NCBI GenBank assembly: GCA_021817005.1 | Contig: JAKAWJ010000018.1 | Location: 1-37,987 of the forward strand | Direction of reading: 5' to 3' | DNA: 37,987 nt | Source of the DNA: an archaeon | GTDB lineage: Archaea; Thermoproteota; Thermoprotei_A; Marsarchaeales; Marsarchaeaceae | Shown here: positions 26,358-34,346 of the stretch, one piece after another | Layout of the letters: the number at the start of each line of letters is the position of its first letter | Numbering within the stretch: position 1 is the stretch's first letter | Translations under genes and position numbers: made by a program | The notes under the pieces: model-generated | Seen by the model: the letters and a program-made list of their open reading frames with translations, nothing else | The model's database searches: none | Told to the model about the DNA's origin: nothing

Positions 26358-26738
26358 CTAGCATGAACCTTCGAGCGCCCTGATGGCCATGTCCTGAAGA
26401 TACGGTATAACACACAGGAATTCCACTTCGTTTTCACCTTCGTTTACCAGTGCATGAGGTACGTCCCCATCCACATAGACGTATTCACCGGGGCCCAGCG
26501 TCGACTTCTCAGAGTCCACGCACGCCCTTACTCTGCCATTGAGAACATACACCGTCTCCTCATAGTGATGGCTGTGCATCGCAATTACTCCGCCTGGCGC
26601 AATCGTGAATCTGCGCAAAGCATACTCTTTGGAGCCATGCTCTGATGTCGTTAGCCATTGTATGAACGCAAGCTTGGACCCGGGTACAGTCACAGGTTTG
26701 GACTCTATCTCACTCTGGCTAGAGAAGAATGACTGCAT
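26358..26738 (-). CDS. Single-domain cupin
   Basis: A 126-residue cupin_2 protein. Motif 1 is APGGVIAMHSHHYEETVYVLNG, with His pair and Glu as metal ligands, and motif 2 is PGEYVYVDGDVPHALVN with the fourth ligand His. It should bind one divalent metal; members range from isomerases and dioxygenases to small-molecule sensors, and nothing here narrows that. A strong TATA box lies 23 bases before the ATG, indicating its own leaderless transcript. The C-terminus ends in a short helix after the barrel. No partner gene is adjacent on the same operon. Confidence 0.92.
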   Translation of the reverse strand: MQSFFSSQSEIESKPVTVPGSKLAFIQWLTTSEHGSKEYALRRFTIAPGGVIAMHSHHYEETVYVLNGRVRACVDSEKSTLGPGEYVYVDGDVPHALVNEGENEVEFLCVIPYLQDMAIRALEGSC

Positions 26739-26756
26739 GTGACCTTGACGCGTATG

Positions 26757-26765
26757 TAATAAAAA
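26757..26765 (-). promoter_or_regulatory. TATA box for the cupin gene
   Basis: TTTTTATTA on the minus strand is centred 23 bases before ATG 26738; leaderless transcription is expected. Confidence 0.6.
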
Positions 26766-26837
26766 GTGTTTTGATGACCGGATTTAGGGAATTGGCAGAA
26801 TTGTTGCGCCTTCACTTTGCACGTGTCTAATTTGTTC

Positions 26838-27227
26838 TCAGGTTCGTAGCTCAGGCGCGGAGTCTGCCTCCAGTTGGAATATGTCTTTATCTGAACGCGT
26901 CTCGGCCAGAAAAGTCTTCGCTTGTATGCTGTGCCTACAGTTCATGGAGATGCAGAAAAGGCAGAATGCCGCGTCTTTCGTTATACTGACTGGGACGGTC
27001 TTATGAAGGCGCATGTCAAGCACGCGCATAACTTTGCCCTGCGTACGAATGTGCTCTATGCCTGCTTTGCCATCCTTTAGGAAATCAGCAATCATGACAT
27101 CGACCCACTTTGACACGCTTTCGACCCCATTCTTTTCCAAAAAATCTCGCCTCTCCGAATACGCCCGCATAATAACCGAGTATAGTTCTCTGCGGATGGT
27201 GAGACTCTTGTGTCCATGTCGAGGCAT
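26838..27227 (-). CDS. Small predicted regulator with C-terminal zinc site
   Basis: A 129-residue protein from ATG 27227 (MPRHGHKSLTIRREL). The N-terminal part (KSLTIRRELYSVI, then FLEKNGVESVSKWVDVMI) resembles ribbon-helix-helix-like proteins common in Nitrososphaeria. A strand segment follows, then CLFC and a C-x-H pair, a probable zinc site. The frame extends to 27293 with an extra CHLC pair, but the promoter lies inside that extension, so the shorter start is preferred. A perfect 19-base palindrome lies directly behind the TATA box, which fits self-regulation. The exact DNA-binding fold is inferred from pattern only. Confidence 0.7.
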   Translation of the reverse strand: MPRHGHKSLTIRRELYSVIMRAYSERRDFLEKNGVESVSKWVDVMIADFLKDGKAGIEHIRTQGKVMRVLDMRLHKTVPVSITKDAAFCLFCISMNCRHSIQAKTFLAETRSDKDIFQLEADSAPELRT

Positions 27228-27255
27228 TCCGAGTCCAGCATGACACAAGTGGCAA

Positions 27256-27264
27256 CTATAAAAA
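27256..27264 (-). promoter_or_regulatory. TATA box for the 26838 regulator
   Basis: TTTTTATAG on the minus strand, about 33 bases before ATG 27227, giving a leader of roughly 8 bases. It abuts the palindrome at 27266-27284. Confidence 0.55.
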
Positions 27265-27265
27265 T

Positions 27266-27284
27266 TTACCGTAAAATACGGTAA
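27266..27284. promoter_or_regulatory. Perfect palindrome, probable operator
   Basis: TTACCGTA-AAA-TACGGTAA: two eight-base arms with no mismatch around a three-base centre. It occupies the position of the BRE, directly upstream of the TATA box, where a bound dimer would block TBP/TFB. No second copy was noticed in the window. Confidence 0.6.
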
Positions 27285-27414
27285 CTCCTTCATTTGTCCG
27301 AAAATCTATTAGAGGATGAAAGTTGTAGGTTGGGTTAAGGATCCTGTCGGATAGCCGCCGTGTGGGAGGCCTTTGGTGTTAAATGCAGGAGATCGCAAAC
27401 TGCGCTCTCGGCTC

Positions 27415-28200
27415 TCAGGCCAAGAGCCAGAGCGTGGCCAAGAATACCACTGCCGTAAGGAAAGGCACCAAAAAATTATCATCGAACGGGCCGGGCAGAG
27501 CCTCCACAATAGTGGCCACAGCTGATGATACAAGGCTTGGCACAAGTGCGTTCGTGATTACGAATGTCAATATGAGGGTGGAAAGGAACATTGCGGAGGA
27601 GCCTTCCAATGTTTTCATGGACCCCGGAATCGGGAGGCGGGTCTTGCTGCGAACTCCGACGAAAGCAGCTACTGTGTCGCCAGCTGTGAGTGCTATGATT
27701 CCGGCGAGCGCAGGATAGCGCGGAAACAGAATAAGTAATACTCCAATAGCAAAGAATGCGGAGAACGGTGACGAAAGGTAAGAATGAACCCGACGGGTTT
27801 CAGAATCGTAGCGCAGAATACCAAAACGGGAGGCGAACTCGGTTACTTTACCAGTTTGAGCGCGGCTCCGGGTGATTATAATCAGGGCTGAATATGATAT
27901 CACCGACGCCGCAAGTAGCCCCGCCGCTGGCCAGACGATTCCAAGTGAAATGAAGATTGCCAGGTAGGTGCCTCCTATCACATGCGGCACTTTCCGGATT
28001 AGCGAGTGGCGGTCTCCAATGTCTTTGGCATATGGCAGGTCTCTACTGAGCAACATGACCGCAGACAGTAAAGTCGCGGCTATTGCAACCCATGTGGAGA
28101 AAAAATATGCCCCAAGTAACCCGGCTGCTAGCGGTAGCACTACAATCAGCCATTCCTGATCAGCTCCTCTCGGTCTCGCCTTCTCGGTCAAGCGGGCCAC
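27415..28200 (-). CDS. Dolichol-kinase/CTP-transferase-like membrane protein
   Basis: A 261-residue protein with about seven membrane segments. The signature is in the last third: TAGDTVAAFVG, then TRLPIPGSMKTLEGSSAMF, which matches the GD-x-A and K-x-EGS pattern of CTP-dependent polyprenol/phytol kinases (SEC59/VTE5 group) and CDP-diglyceride synthetases. It probably phosphorylates an isoprenoid alcohol or handles a CDP-lipid precursor in the membrane. GTG at 28200 is the start. It is 105 bases downstream of the PoxB-like gene on the same strand; co-transcription is possible but a TATA-like CTAATAG near 28216-28222 suggests a separate start. Confidence 0.8.
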   Translation of the reverse strand: MARLTEKARPRGADQEWLIVVLPLAAGLLGAYFFSTWVAIAATLLSAVMLLSRDLPYAKDIGDRHSLIRKVPHVIGGTYLAIFISLGIVWPAAGLLAASVISYSALIIITRSRAQTGKVTEFASRFGILRYDSETRRVHSYLSSPFSAFFAIGVLLILFPRYPALAGIIALTAGDTVAAFVGVRSKTRLPIPGSMKTLEGSSAMFLSTLILTFVITNALVPSLVSSAVATIVEALPGPFDDNFLVPFLTAVVFLATLWLLA

Positions 28201-28305
28201 GAAAAGTCTGCACTGCTATTAGGTGAGCGACAGAGCCAGGACTTTTCCAGAAATAATTGATGGCAGGCCACAAAAAGCGCGGCATCGGGCAGCGTCAGTA
28301 GCTGT

Positions 28306-29985
28306 TCAGGCAATTTTTTCCCGGAAAAGCGATGATACATAATTCGCTGCTTGCTTTACAGACACTTTCTCGTGCATGGGCCGGGCATTTTGGTCAACCA
28401 TAACATCAACTACGCAGGGCCTGTCGGTTTCCATCATCTGCTCAAGCGCGAGTTTGAGTTCGCTTGGTTTTTCAGCTCGCAGACCCAATCCCCCGCAGGC
28501 TTCGGCATACCTAGCGAAATCGGGGTTTACCAGGTCGATACCATATTTTGGATGTCCCTGAATCTCCTGCTCAAGCCGTATCATGCCCAATTCACGATTA
28601 TCAAACACAACTGCCTTGAGGGGGAGCTTGTGCCTCACCGCCGTAACGAAATCGGACATTGTCATGCAGAATCCCCCGTCCCCGGCTGCAGCTATCACTG
28701 GCCTTTCAGGGTGGACGAACTTCGCAGCGATCGCGCTGGGTAGAGCCACTCCCATTGTGGCGAGCCAACCTGACCACAGCATGGTTTGACCCTCTTGCAC
28801 ACGAAAATCTCTGGCCATCCAAACGGTGACATTACCCACATCAACCGATACGATGGAATCTTTTGGCGAAATGTCAGAAAGCTCCTTCGCAACTCTTTCC
28901 GGCCGAATCGGCACCGCATCACTCGATTCAGTTTCGTTCATTTGTGACCACCAGTCCTTCATTTTGCCCTGATATTTTTTCAGGAAATCAGTTTCATCGC
29001 GCTGCCTGAGAAGTGGCAGCAGACCCCGAAGTGTGAGCCCAGAATCGCCGACGAGCCCGCAGTCCGCCCGGATTCTCTTCCCAATCTTCGTCGGCTCGAT
29101 GTCCAGCTGCACAATTTTCGAGGTAGAGCCTTCAGGAAGGAACTGGACATATGGATATGACGTGCCAATCATAAAGATTGCATCAGCTTCGTGCATTGCG
29201 TCCAGAGCGGGACGGGTGCCCAAGAGACCGAGCCCACCCAGAGAATAGGGGTGTTCGTCCGGTATAATATCCTTTGCAGGCAGAGTCTTTATGATCGGCG
29301 CCGCGAGCCTTTTGGCCACCTGGAGGACCTCTGAACTCGCTCCCCTGGCGCCCTTTCCCGCGAAAATCAATGGCCGCTCAGCCTCATTTAGAATCGCAGC
29401 GGCGCGCCCGAGGTCTGAATTTGCTGCAAGCCCCAAGGGGCTGACTTGATACGGGGGTTCGGCTCCGAAATTGTCTTCGGTCGGCATTCGTGCTATATCC
29501 TGTGGTATATTTATATGTGAAACCGACCTCTCGGCCATCGAGGACCTAATAGCGCGCGAAACAAGTGCACCTGCGTGTTCTGGTGCGAGTATAATCTGAT
29601 TAAATGACGCAACGTCATCAAAAAGTTTCACCAGGTTTACCTCCTGAAAGTAGTCTGAGCCGTATAGGTCCGATTCAACCTGGCCACTCACTGCCAACAC
29701 CGGGACGCCTTCCATCTTTGCTTCGTATAACCCGTTCAAAAGGTGAATTGCACCCGGTCCAGCCGTACCGGCGCATACGGCCAACCTCCCAGTGAGCTTT
29801 GCTTCGGCCGCGGCCATGAATGCGGCGTTTTCTTCATGTCGCACGAGAACGAACTGTATTTTATCTTCGTGCTTCCGTATCGAGTCCATTATTGAATTGA
29901 CTGCGTCCCCGGGGATACCATAAATCCGTGTCACCCCTGCGCCTATCAGCTGCTCTATCAGCGAATCTGCTACTGACTTGCCCAT
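28306..29985 (-). CDS. poxB: Pyruvate oxidase-like ThDP/FAD enzyme
   Basis: A 559-residue thiamine-diphosphate enzyme. The catalytic Glu51 lies in VRHEENAAF, AGPGAIHLLNGLYEA follows, the central FAD-type domain has FAGKGARGAS, and the C-terminal ThDP motif GDGGFCM (435) ends with Asn463. GYFQE-like SDYFQEVN and overall order match pyruvate oxidase/quinone-dependent pyruvate dehydrogenase (PoxB) better than acetolactate synthase. It would decarboxylate pyruvate to acetate or acetyl phosphate with quinone or oxygen as acceptor. No clear membrane-binding tail is seen. A TATA element (30008-30018) lies 27 bases before the ATG. Substrate is inferred. Confidence 0.85.
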   Translation of the reverse strand: MGKSVADSLIEQLIGAGVTRIYGIPGDAVNSIMDSIRKHEDKIQFVLVRHEENAAFMAAAEAKLTGRLAVCAGTAGPGAIHLLNGLYEAKMEGVPVLAVSGQVESDLYGSDYFQEVNLVKLFDDVASFNQIILAPEHAGALVSRAIRSSMAERSVSHINIPQDIARMPTEDNFGAEPPYQVSPLGLAANSDLGRAAAILNEAERPLIFAGKGARGASSEVLQVAKRLAAPIIKTLPAKDIIPDEHPYSLGGLGLLGTRPALDAMHEADAIFMIGTSYPYVQFLPEGSTSKIVQLDIEPTKIGKRIRADCGLVGDSGLTLRGLLPLLRQRDETDFLKKYQGKMKDWWSQMNETESSDAVPIRPERVAKELSDISPKDSIVSVDVGNVTVWMARDFRVQEGQTMLWSGWLATMGVALPSAIAAKFVHPERPVIAAAGDGGFCMTMSDFVTAVRHKLPLKAVVFDNRELGMIRLEQEIQGHPKYGIDLVNPDFARYAEACGGLGLRAEKPSELKLALEQMMETDRPCVVDVMVDQNARPMHEKVSVKQAANYVSSLFREKIA

Positions 29986-30100
29986 AGCTGTCAGACTTCA
30001 GCGCCTCCAATAAATGTCTATAGCCTGGCAAAGCGTGTAGGTCAGACTCGCAGAATAGAGTCCCGCACCAAACAGGTAATCAGTGTGCAGCTGGGACTAG

Positions 30101-30108
30101 CTTAATAA
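30101..30108 (+). promoter_or_regulatory. TATA box for tRNA-Thr(CGT)
   Basis: CTTAATAA lies 25-32 bases before the tRNA and is the only clear promoter upstream of the following aminotransferase and rpiA genes. Confidence 0.55.
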
Positions 30109-30132
30109 CATCGAGTACTCTGGAAACTCCTA

Positions 30133-30206
30133 GCCTCGGTAGCTCAGCCCGGTAGAGCATCTGCCTCGTAAGCAGGGGGTCGCGGGTTCAAATCCCGCCC
30201 GGGGCT
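30133..30206 (+). tRNA. tRNA-Thr (CGT)
   Basis: Acceptor GCCTCGG/CCGGGGC (one G-T pair), D arm GCTC-GAGC, anticodon stem TCTGC/GCAGG with loop CTCGTAA (anticodon CGT), T arm GCGGG-TTCAAAT-CCCGC, discriminator T. No intron, no encoded CCA. Only one base (C at 30207) separates it from the ATG of the next gene. It is a second threonine isoacceptor beside that at 14222. Confidence 0.95.
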
Positions 30207-30207
30207 C

Positions 30208-31260
30208 ATGGCACGCAAAATGAGTCTTCCGAAGTTCAGGCTATATAACTGGATAGCGGATTACCGCCTCAGGACCAAACACAACTTATCTGCAAGCGGC
30301 CTCCCAGAACCCAATATGAATGAAATGGGAATTGACACAAGCTACGAAAGCTATCTCGCACACGCTGCTGAAGCTTCTGCACTTTTCTGTGCCCGTATCC
30401 AAGAAATGTACGGACTCAAAGACGTATCCGTCTTTCCGACGTTCGGAGGTTCTGAGGCAATTTTCCTAGCCTACCTTGCAAACATGGGCGAAAAGTCTTC
30501 CGCCGTGGTACCTCTCCCCAACTATGAACCGCTGTTCGCCGTCCCCGCGGCCTTGGGTTATAGCGTGAAATCTGAGGCAGAGCCATCCCTCGGAAGCGTC
30601 GGCGCGAATTCTTTCGTTGCACTTACCGACTCAAATAACCCGCTAGGGAAGACGCTCGAAACTGAGCTCCTAGAAAAGCTTTCCAACTCTGGGGCTACGG
30701 TCTACGTCGATGAAACGTTCCGAGAATTTCTCTTCCCTGACAAACCAACGTCTTCACTTACCCGCTTTACCAATTTCACAGTCTCTAATACCATGACCAA
30801 ATTTTACGGACTGTCAAGAATTCGAACTGGGTGGATTGCATGTTCGCAAGACCGGATGGAGGCGATCATCAGAGCAAAGCGGCTTGTATCAGGAGACAAC
30901 AATCCTTATTCGCTTTGGGTAGCCTACCAAGCTCTCAGGAATCGTGACCGATTTGTATCCAGAGCAAAGTCAACAATCGCAACCAATTTGAAGCTGGTGA
31001 ATGAATTTCTGGACTCGACGCCTGGGATCGAATGGAGCGCGCCAAACGCAGCACCCTTTGGATTCGTCTTGCTCCCTCCTCATGTTAACAGCCTCAAACT
31101 CTGCCAGGAGGCGGCGGAGCAAGCAAGAATCCTGATTGCACCGGGGGAGTTTTTCGGGAAACGTGGGGGGTTCAGACTTTGTTTCACCTCTCCTTGGGAA
31201 GAACTTCAGGAGTCTCTGGAAGCGCTAACAAAATTTCTGCGTTTGGAGTTGGCTGCCTAG
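30208..31260 (+). CDS. PLP-dependent class I/II aminotransferase
   Basis: A 350-residue fold-type I aminotransferase related to histidinol-phosphate/aspartate types. The cofactor contacts are visible: DSNNPLG (Asn), VDETFREF (Asp/Glu), Lys in SNTMTKFYGLS and Arg in GGFRLCF for the carboxylate. The amino-group acceptor and substrate cannot be set from sequence; HisC- or aspartate-like reactions are typical. ATG 30208 starts one base after tRNA-Thr, with a second ATG at 30220 in frame; no promoter fits between, so it should be co-transcribed with the tRNA and released by 3' tRNA processing. rpiA follows directly after its stop. Confidence 0.9.
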   Translation: MARKMSLPKFRLYNWIADYRLRTKHNLSASGLPEPNMNEMGIDTSYESYLAHAAEASALFCARIQEMYGLKDVSVFPTFGGSEAIFLAYLANMGEKSSAVVPLPNYEPLFAVPAALGYSVKSEAEPSLGSVGANSFVALTDSNNPLGKTLETELLEKLSNSGATVYVDETFREFLFPDKPTSSLTRFTNFTVSNTMTKFYGLSRIRTGWIACSQDRMEAIIRAKRLVSGDNNPYSLWVAYQALRNRDRFVSRAKSTIATNLKLVNEFLDSTPGIEWSAPNAAPFGFVLLPPHVNSLKLCQEAAEQARILIAPGEFFGKRGGFRLCFTSPWEELQESLEALTKFLRLELAA

Positions 31261-31941
31261 TTGAGTGCAAAGCTTAACGCTGCGCGGGAGGCGCTCAAAT
31301 TTCTGGGTGGCGTAGACGTAATCGGAGTGGGTTCTGGAAGCACGGTTAAACTCTTTTTACAGGAACTCTCTCGCCTGAAAACTGCCGTCACTTGCGTGCC
31401 TTCATCTCTTGACACGCTAGAGCAGCTGGCACGGCTTGGATTCCCTGTAACCACGCTGTTGCACGCAAGAAAGCTCCGGGTCGCCTTTGACGGAGCTGAT
31501 CAAGTGGACGCTTCATTCAACATGGCAAAGGGCGGAGGGGGGGCGCTCACCATGGAAAAGATCGTGGATTATAGCTCAGAGTTGCTTGTTGTCATGATCG
31601 AAAAATACAAGATTGTTGACACACTGGGGAAAACATTCCCGTTACCAATAGAGCTAATACCTGATGCTTTCCCGTTAGTGGAAGAAGCTGTGAGAATGCA
31701 CAACGGGCAGCTTCTGCCCCGAACGGGGAGTGGGAAAGTCGGGCCGGTGATTACCGACAATGGTCTCATGCTGGCGGACGCCAAGTTTCCTGACGGTATA
31801 CCTGATCCTAAAGCCCTAGAGGGTTCGCTAAAGACCTGCCCGGGAGTTCTCGAAGTCGGCCTTTTTACCAAACACCCCAATGTTGTGCTTGTAATAGGCG
31901 ACGAGGCGGGGGCAAAGGTCAAGTATTCTCGCAAGCTTTAG
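31261..31941 (+). CDS. rpiA: Ribose-5-phosphate isomerase A
   Basis: A 226-residue RpiA. Conserved segments: GVGSGSTVKLFL (phosphate binding), DGADQVD, KGGGGALTMEKI with the active-site region, and TDNGLMLADAKF. It interconverts ribose 5-phosphate and ribulose 5-phosphate, supplying PRPP precursors. The start is TTG at 31261, the base after the aminotransferase stop, so the two genes are translationally linked. No alternate start gives the conserved first helix. The 3' end is followed by a TATA box for the next gene within 25 bases. Confidence 0.95.
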   Translation: MSAKLNAAREALKFLGGVDVIGVGSGSTVKLFLQELSRLKTAVTCVPSSLDTLEQLARLGFPVTTLLHARKLRVAFDGADQVDASFNMAKGGGGALTMEKIVDYSSELLVVMIEKYKIVDTLGKTFPLPIELIPDAFPLVEEAVRMHNGQLLPRTGSGKVGPVITDNGLMLADAKFPDGIPDPKALEGSLKTCPGVLEVGLFTKHPNVVLVIGDEAGAKVKYSRKL

Positions 31942-31963
31942 GTGATGTAAGGAGAGCTCAGCT

Positions 31964-31972
31964 CTTAAAAAT
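31964..31972 (+). promoter_or_regulatory. TATA box for the GtrA-fusion gene
   Basis: CTTAAAAAT lies about 20 bases before ATG 31988. An earlier ATG at 31974 is in another frame that closes after ten codons. Confidence 0.45.
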
Positions 31973-31987
31973 AATGAGTGCACAAAA

Positions 31988-32794
31988 ATGGAACCGGACC
32001 TTGTAGTCCTGCACTCTAGCCCGCCGCGTGTCGCAGAAGCGCTTCGCTCAGCACTTTCGACCCAAGCACGCGGGTATCTGGTCATTCTGTCGAACAACCT
32101 AAGTAGTGAAGATGCGGAGCGCATCAAAGCGGAAACAGGTGCTTCCGAAGTGCTCTTCTTTACCTCGGGAAGCGCCAGAAGCAAAATCATGAACGCTTTG
32201 CTACGGTTTGTTTATCACCTTGACAGGCGGGCCTCACCTTTCTGTTCCGCAGTATATGTGTCCCGGCCGGTCGCCGAGCTGGTACTGACTCAGTTTTCGC
32301 GCCGAGATAATTTTCTTCTAGGATTAGGGAAGGTGGGCGCAGCACGCAGGTTGAAAACTTCGCGCGCCGGAGAAGATGTAAAACTCACTGTGTTCATTCG
32401 GGCTATTACCGGTAGCTTGGGCTCGGCCACGCTTTCGAGGTTTATTGCGGTTGGTGTGAGCGGGACCATTTTGAATGAGGCAATCCTAGGAGCACAGGTG
32501 AGCCTCACGCACATTGATCCTTCACTCGCTGTTCCCCTTGCGTTTGAAGCCTCTATGGCCTGGAACTTCGCGCTGAATGACAGGTACACTTTTCACGGCG
32601 GCCGCGGGAAGTTCATCAGGCTCATCGAGTACAATTTTTCTTCAATTGGCTCATTCCTCACCCAGTTCGCAGCAGTAAAGGTACTAACGGATAGCGCAGG
32701 AATAAATTATCTGCTTTCGAGCCTGATAGGTATTGGCACAGGCTTCTTCGTGAACTATTACTTTTCAACCAGAATCTGGAAACCGCGAGAGTAG
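31988..32794 (+). CDS. GtrA-domain membrane protein with glycosyltransferase-like N-terminus
   Basis: A 268-residue protein. Residues 150-265 form a GtrA domain with four membrane helices (RFIAVGVSGTILN, ASMAWNFALNDRYTF, YLLSSLIGIGTGFFVNYYFS). Such domains help move polyprenol-linked sugars across the membrane. Residues 1-145 resemble the second half of a dolichol-phosphate-mannose-type GT2 domain (DLVVLHSSPPRV, SKIMNALLRFVY), but the first half with the nucleotide site and D-x-D motif is absent, and rpiA lies directly upstream so nothing is missing there. It may be a non-catalytic partner of another transferase. The GT2 relation is a weaker inference than GtrA. Confidence 0.75.
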   Translation: MEPDLVVLHSSPPRVAEALRSALSTQARGYLVILSNNLSSEDAERIKAETGASEVLFFTSGSARSKIMNALLRFVYHLDRRASPFCSAVYVSRPVAELVLTQFSRRDNFLLGLGKVGAARRLKTSRAGEDVKLTVFIRAITGSLGSATLSRFIAVGVSGTILNEAILGAQVSLTHIDPSLAVPLAFEASMAWNFALNDRYTFHGGRGKFIRLIEYNFSSIGSFLTQFAAVKVLTDSAGINYLLSSLIGIGTGFFVNYYFSTRIWKPRE

Positions 32795-32814
32795 CTAGGG
32801 TCGTAAGGTTTCGA

Positions 32815-33462
32815 TTAGCCGAAGGCCCTGTCGCCGGCATCCCCAAGACCGGGCACGATGTAGCCTTTGTTGTTGAGCTCGGGGTCTACTTCCACTGCTA
32901 TCACCTTCGCGTTGTAGCCAGAAGAAAGGACTCTTTTGACCCCGTACACGCTTGCAATTACACAGGCCACGTAAAGGGACTTTGGTGAGCCGCTTGAACT
33001 AACAAGACCGAGAACCTTGAGAAGTGTACTGCCCGTAGCGAGCATAGGGTCCGCCACAATCACAATATCTTCCTTTCCTATCGCAGGCAGCTTGGAGTAG
33101 TATATGTCCACGTCCATGGTCTCGGGCGGAGAAACCGACTCATGCTCCCTCCTTTTTGCGACCACAACTCCCTGCTTCGCACTGGGAAAGGCCTTTAGCA
33201 GGCCCTCCACAAGCGGAGTTGCCGCCCGAAGCACGTTCACTATTGTGACTCTTTCCAGGCCTACAAGCGAAATCCCTTTTGCTTTTGCAACAGGAGTCTC
33301 AAGGTCGATTTCGATGTAGCCCAAGTCGTCTGCGATCTCATAACCGATTAGGCGGCCAAGTCTGACCATACTCTTCCTGAAACTGATCTGATCTGTGTCT
33401 TTGGACCTGAGCTGGGCCAGAATGTGACGTGCCAGTGGACGGTCTAGGAGTTTCAGGGACAT
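32815..33462 (-). CDS. upp: Uracil phosphoribosyltransferase
   Basis: A 216-residue UPRT that makes UMP from uracil and PRPP. Seen are VNVLRAATPLVEGLL and the PRPP motif VIVADPMLATGST, plus the C-terminal PGLGDAGDRAFG uracil-binding tail. The longest frame starts at 33639, but family length (about 210) and a TATA box 27 bases before ATG 33462 favour the shorter start. The extra 59 residues in the longer frame have no UPRT features. It converges with the GtrA gene 20 bases away and diverges from the zinc-ribbon gene at 33678. Confidence 0.95.
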   Translation of the reverse strand: MSLKLLDRPLARHILAQLRSKDTDQISFRKSMVRLGRLIGYEIADDLGYIEIDLETPVAKAKGISLVGLERVTIVNVLRAATPLVEGLLKAFPSAKQGVVVAKRREHESVSPPETMDVDIYYSKLPAIGKEDIVIVADPMLATGSTLLKVLGLVSSSGSPKSLYVACVIASVYGVKRVLSSGYNAKVIAVEVDPELNNKGYIVPGLGDAGDRAFG

Positions 33463-33484
33463 TAGGGGTTTGGAGCGCAACGTA

Positions 33485-33493
33485 GCTAAAAGG
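33485..33493 (-). promoter_or_regulatory. TATA box for upp
   Basis: CCTTTTAGC on the minus strand, centred 27 bases before ATG 33462; it supports the short start. Confidence 0.5.
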
Positions 33494-33677
33494 TTGATGT
33501 ACAGAAAATACTCCGCACCTCCGCATGTACAGCCGCCACGAACATATGTCGCCGCAAGAACACCGACCCTGACATTCTGTACTGGCTCCGGCAGATCGGA
33601 CTGTTCATTCAAGAGATGCAATTGCTGGTTGGCATGCATACCAGCTGTTACGCGCAGATCGTCGGAGCTGGAAACTG

Positions 33678-34298
33678 ATGATTGATCTTACTTACCCAAC
33701 CATTATCGACTATGGGACTCGTTTCGTGTCGAAGTGGCATAAGCCGGGTATGCTTATAGGTAAGCCTGTCTCCCCACTCGCGTCAATTTTGGCAAGCTCA
33801 TACTGCCAATCTTGCCGGTCCCCTCCAGCCCCAAACGCTACCTTGTGCCAGATGTGCGGGACTCCCATAGCGCCCCGGCCCGGCACGAACCAACCCGACT
33901 TTTCAGCAACTGCTACCCCGAGTGGGCCGCCGAGTCCTGTGATCCCACCCGGGCGTCCGCGTGAAGTTGTTATCCTGACATTACTCCAAGCACTGGCTGG
34001 AATTGTCGTCGTACTACTTGGGCTCCTCTCAGTATTAGGAGCGAGATTTAGTCCTAACATCGCGATTTTCGGAATCCCCATAATGATGTTGGGGCTGATC
34101 GGCCTCTATATCGCGCGGGGTCTTTACACAGGAAAATATTGGGCGCGCATCCTGGCCGTGATAGTTGCAGCAAGCTTTGTAGTCATCGGCCTGATATTCC
34201 TCATTGTGATAGCGGGAATAATCCCACTAGCCCTAGGTGTTCTCGCGCTGTACTATCTCACGAGGCCCGAAGTAAGGAGTTACTGCAGCACGGGTTAA
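33678..34298 (+). CDS. Zinc-ribbon multi-helix membrane protein
   Basis: A 206-residue protein: a zinc ribbon with CQSC and CQMC pairs about 15 residues apart (43-61), a Pro/Thr/Ser-rich linker of about 30 residues, then three to four hydrophobic helices to residue 190. The ribbon should be inside the cell. The first 37 residues look unlike a folded domain; a TTG at 33789 following a TATA-like CTTATAGG at 33753-33760 would give a start right before the ribbon (ASSYCQSC) and may be the true one. It shares the zinc-ribbon-plus-membrane plan with the gene at 4479-5348, but the two are not obviously homologous. Confidence 0.72.
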   Translation: MIDLTYPTIIDYGTRFVSKWHKPGMLIGKPVSPLASILASSYCQSCRSPPAPNATLCQMCGTPIAPRPGTNQPDFSATATPSGPPSPVIPPGRPREVVILTLLQALAGIVVVLLGLLSVLGARFSPNIAIFGIPIMMLGLIGLYIARGLYTGKYWARILAVIVAASFVVIGLIFLIVIAGIIPLALGVLALYYLTRPEVRSYCSTG

Positions 34299-34346
34299 CT
34301 CAATTCATTTCATTTGGTTCTTCATCGCGCCTCAAGCCAAATGGTT

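Noticed and set aside
26054-26437. 127-codon minus-strand frame between cupin and mrp
   Set aside because: It begins inside the cupin gene in another frame and has no domain pattern.
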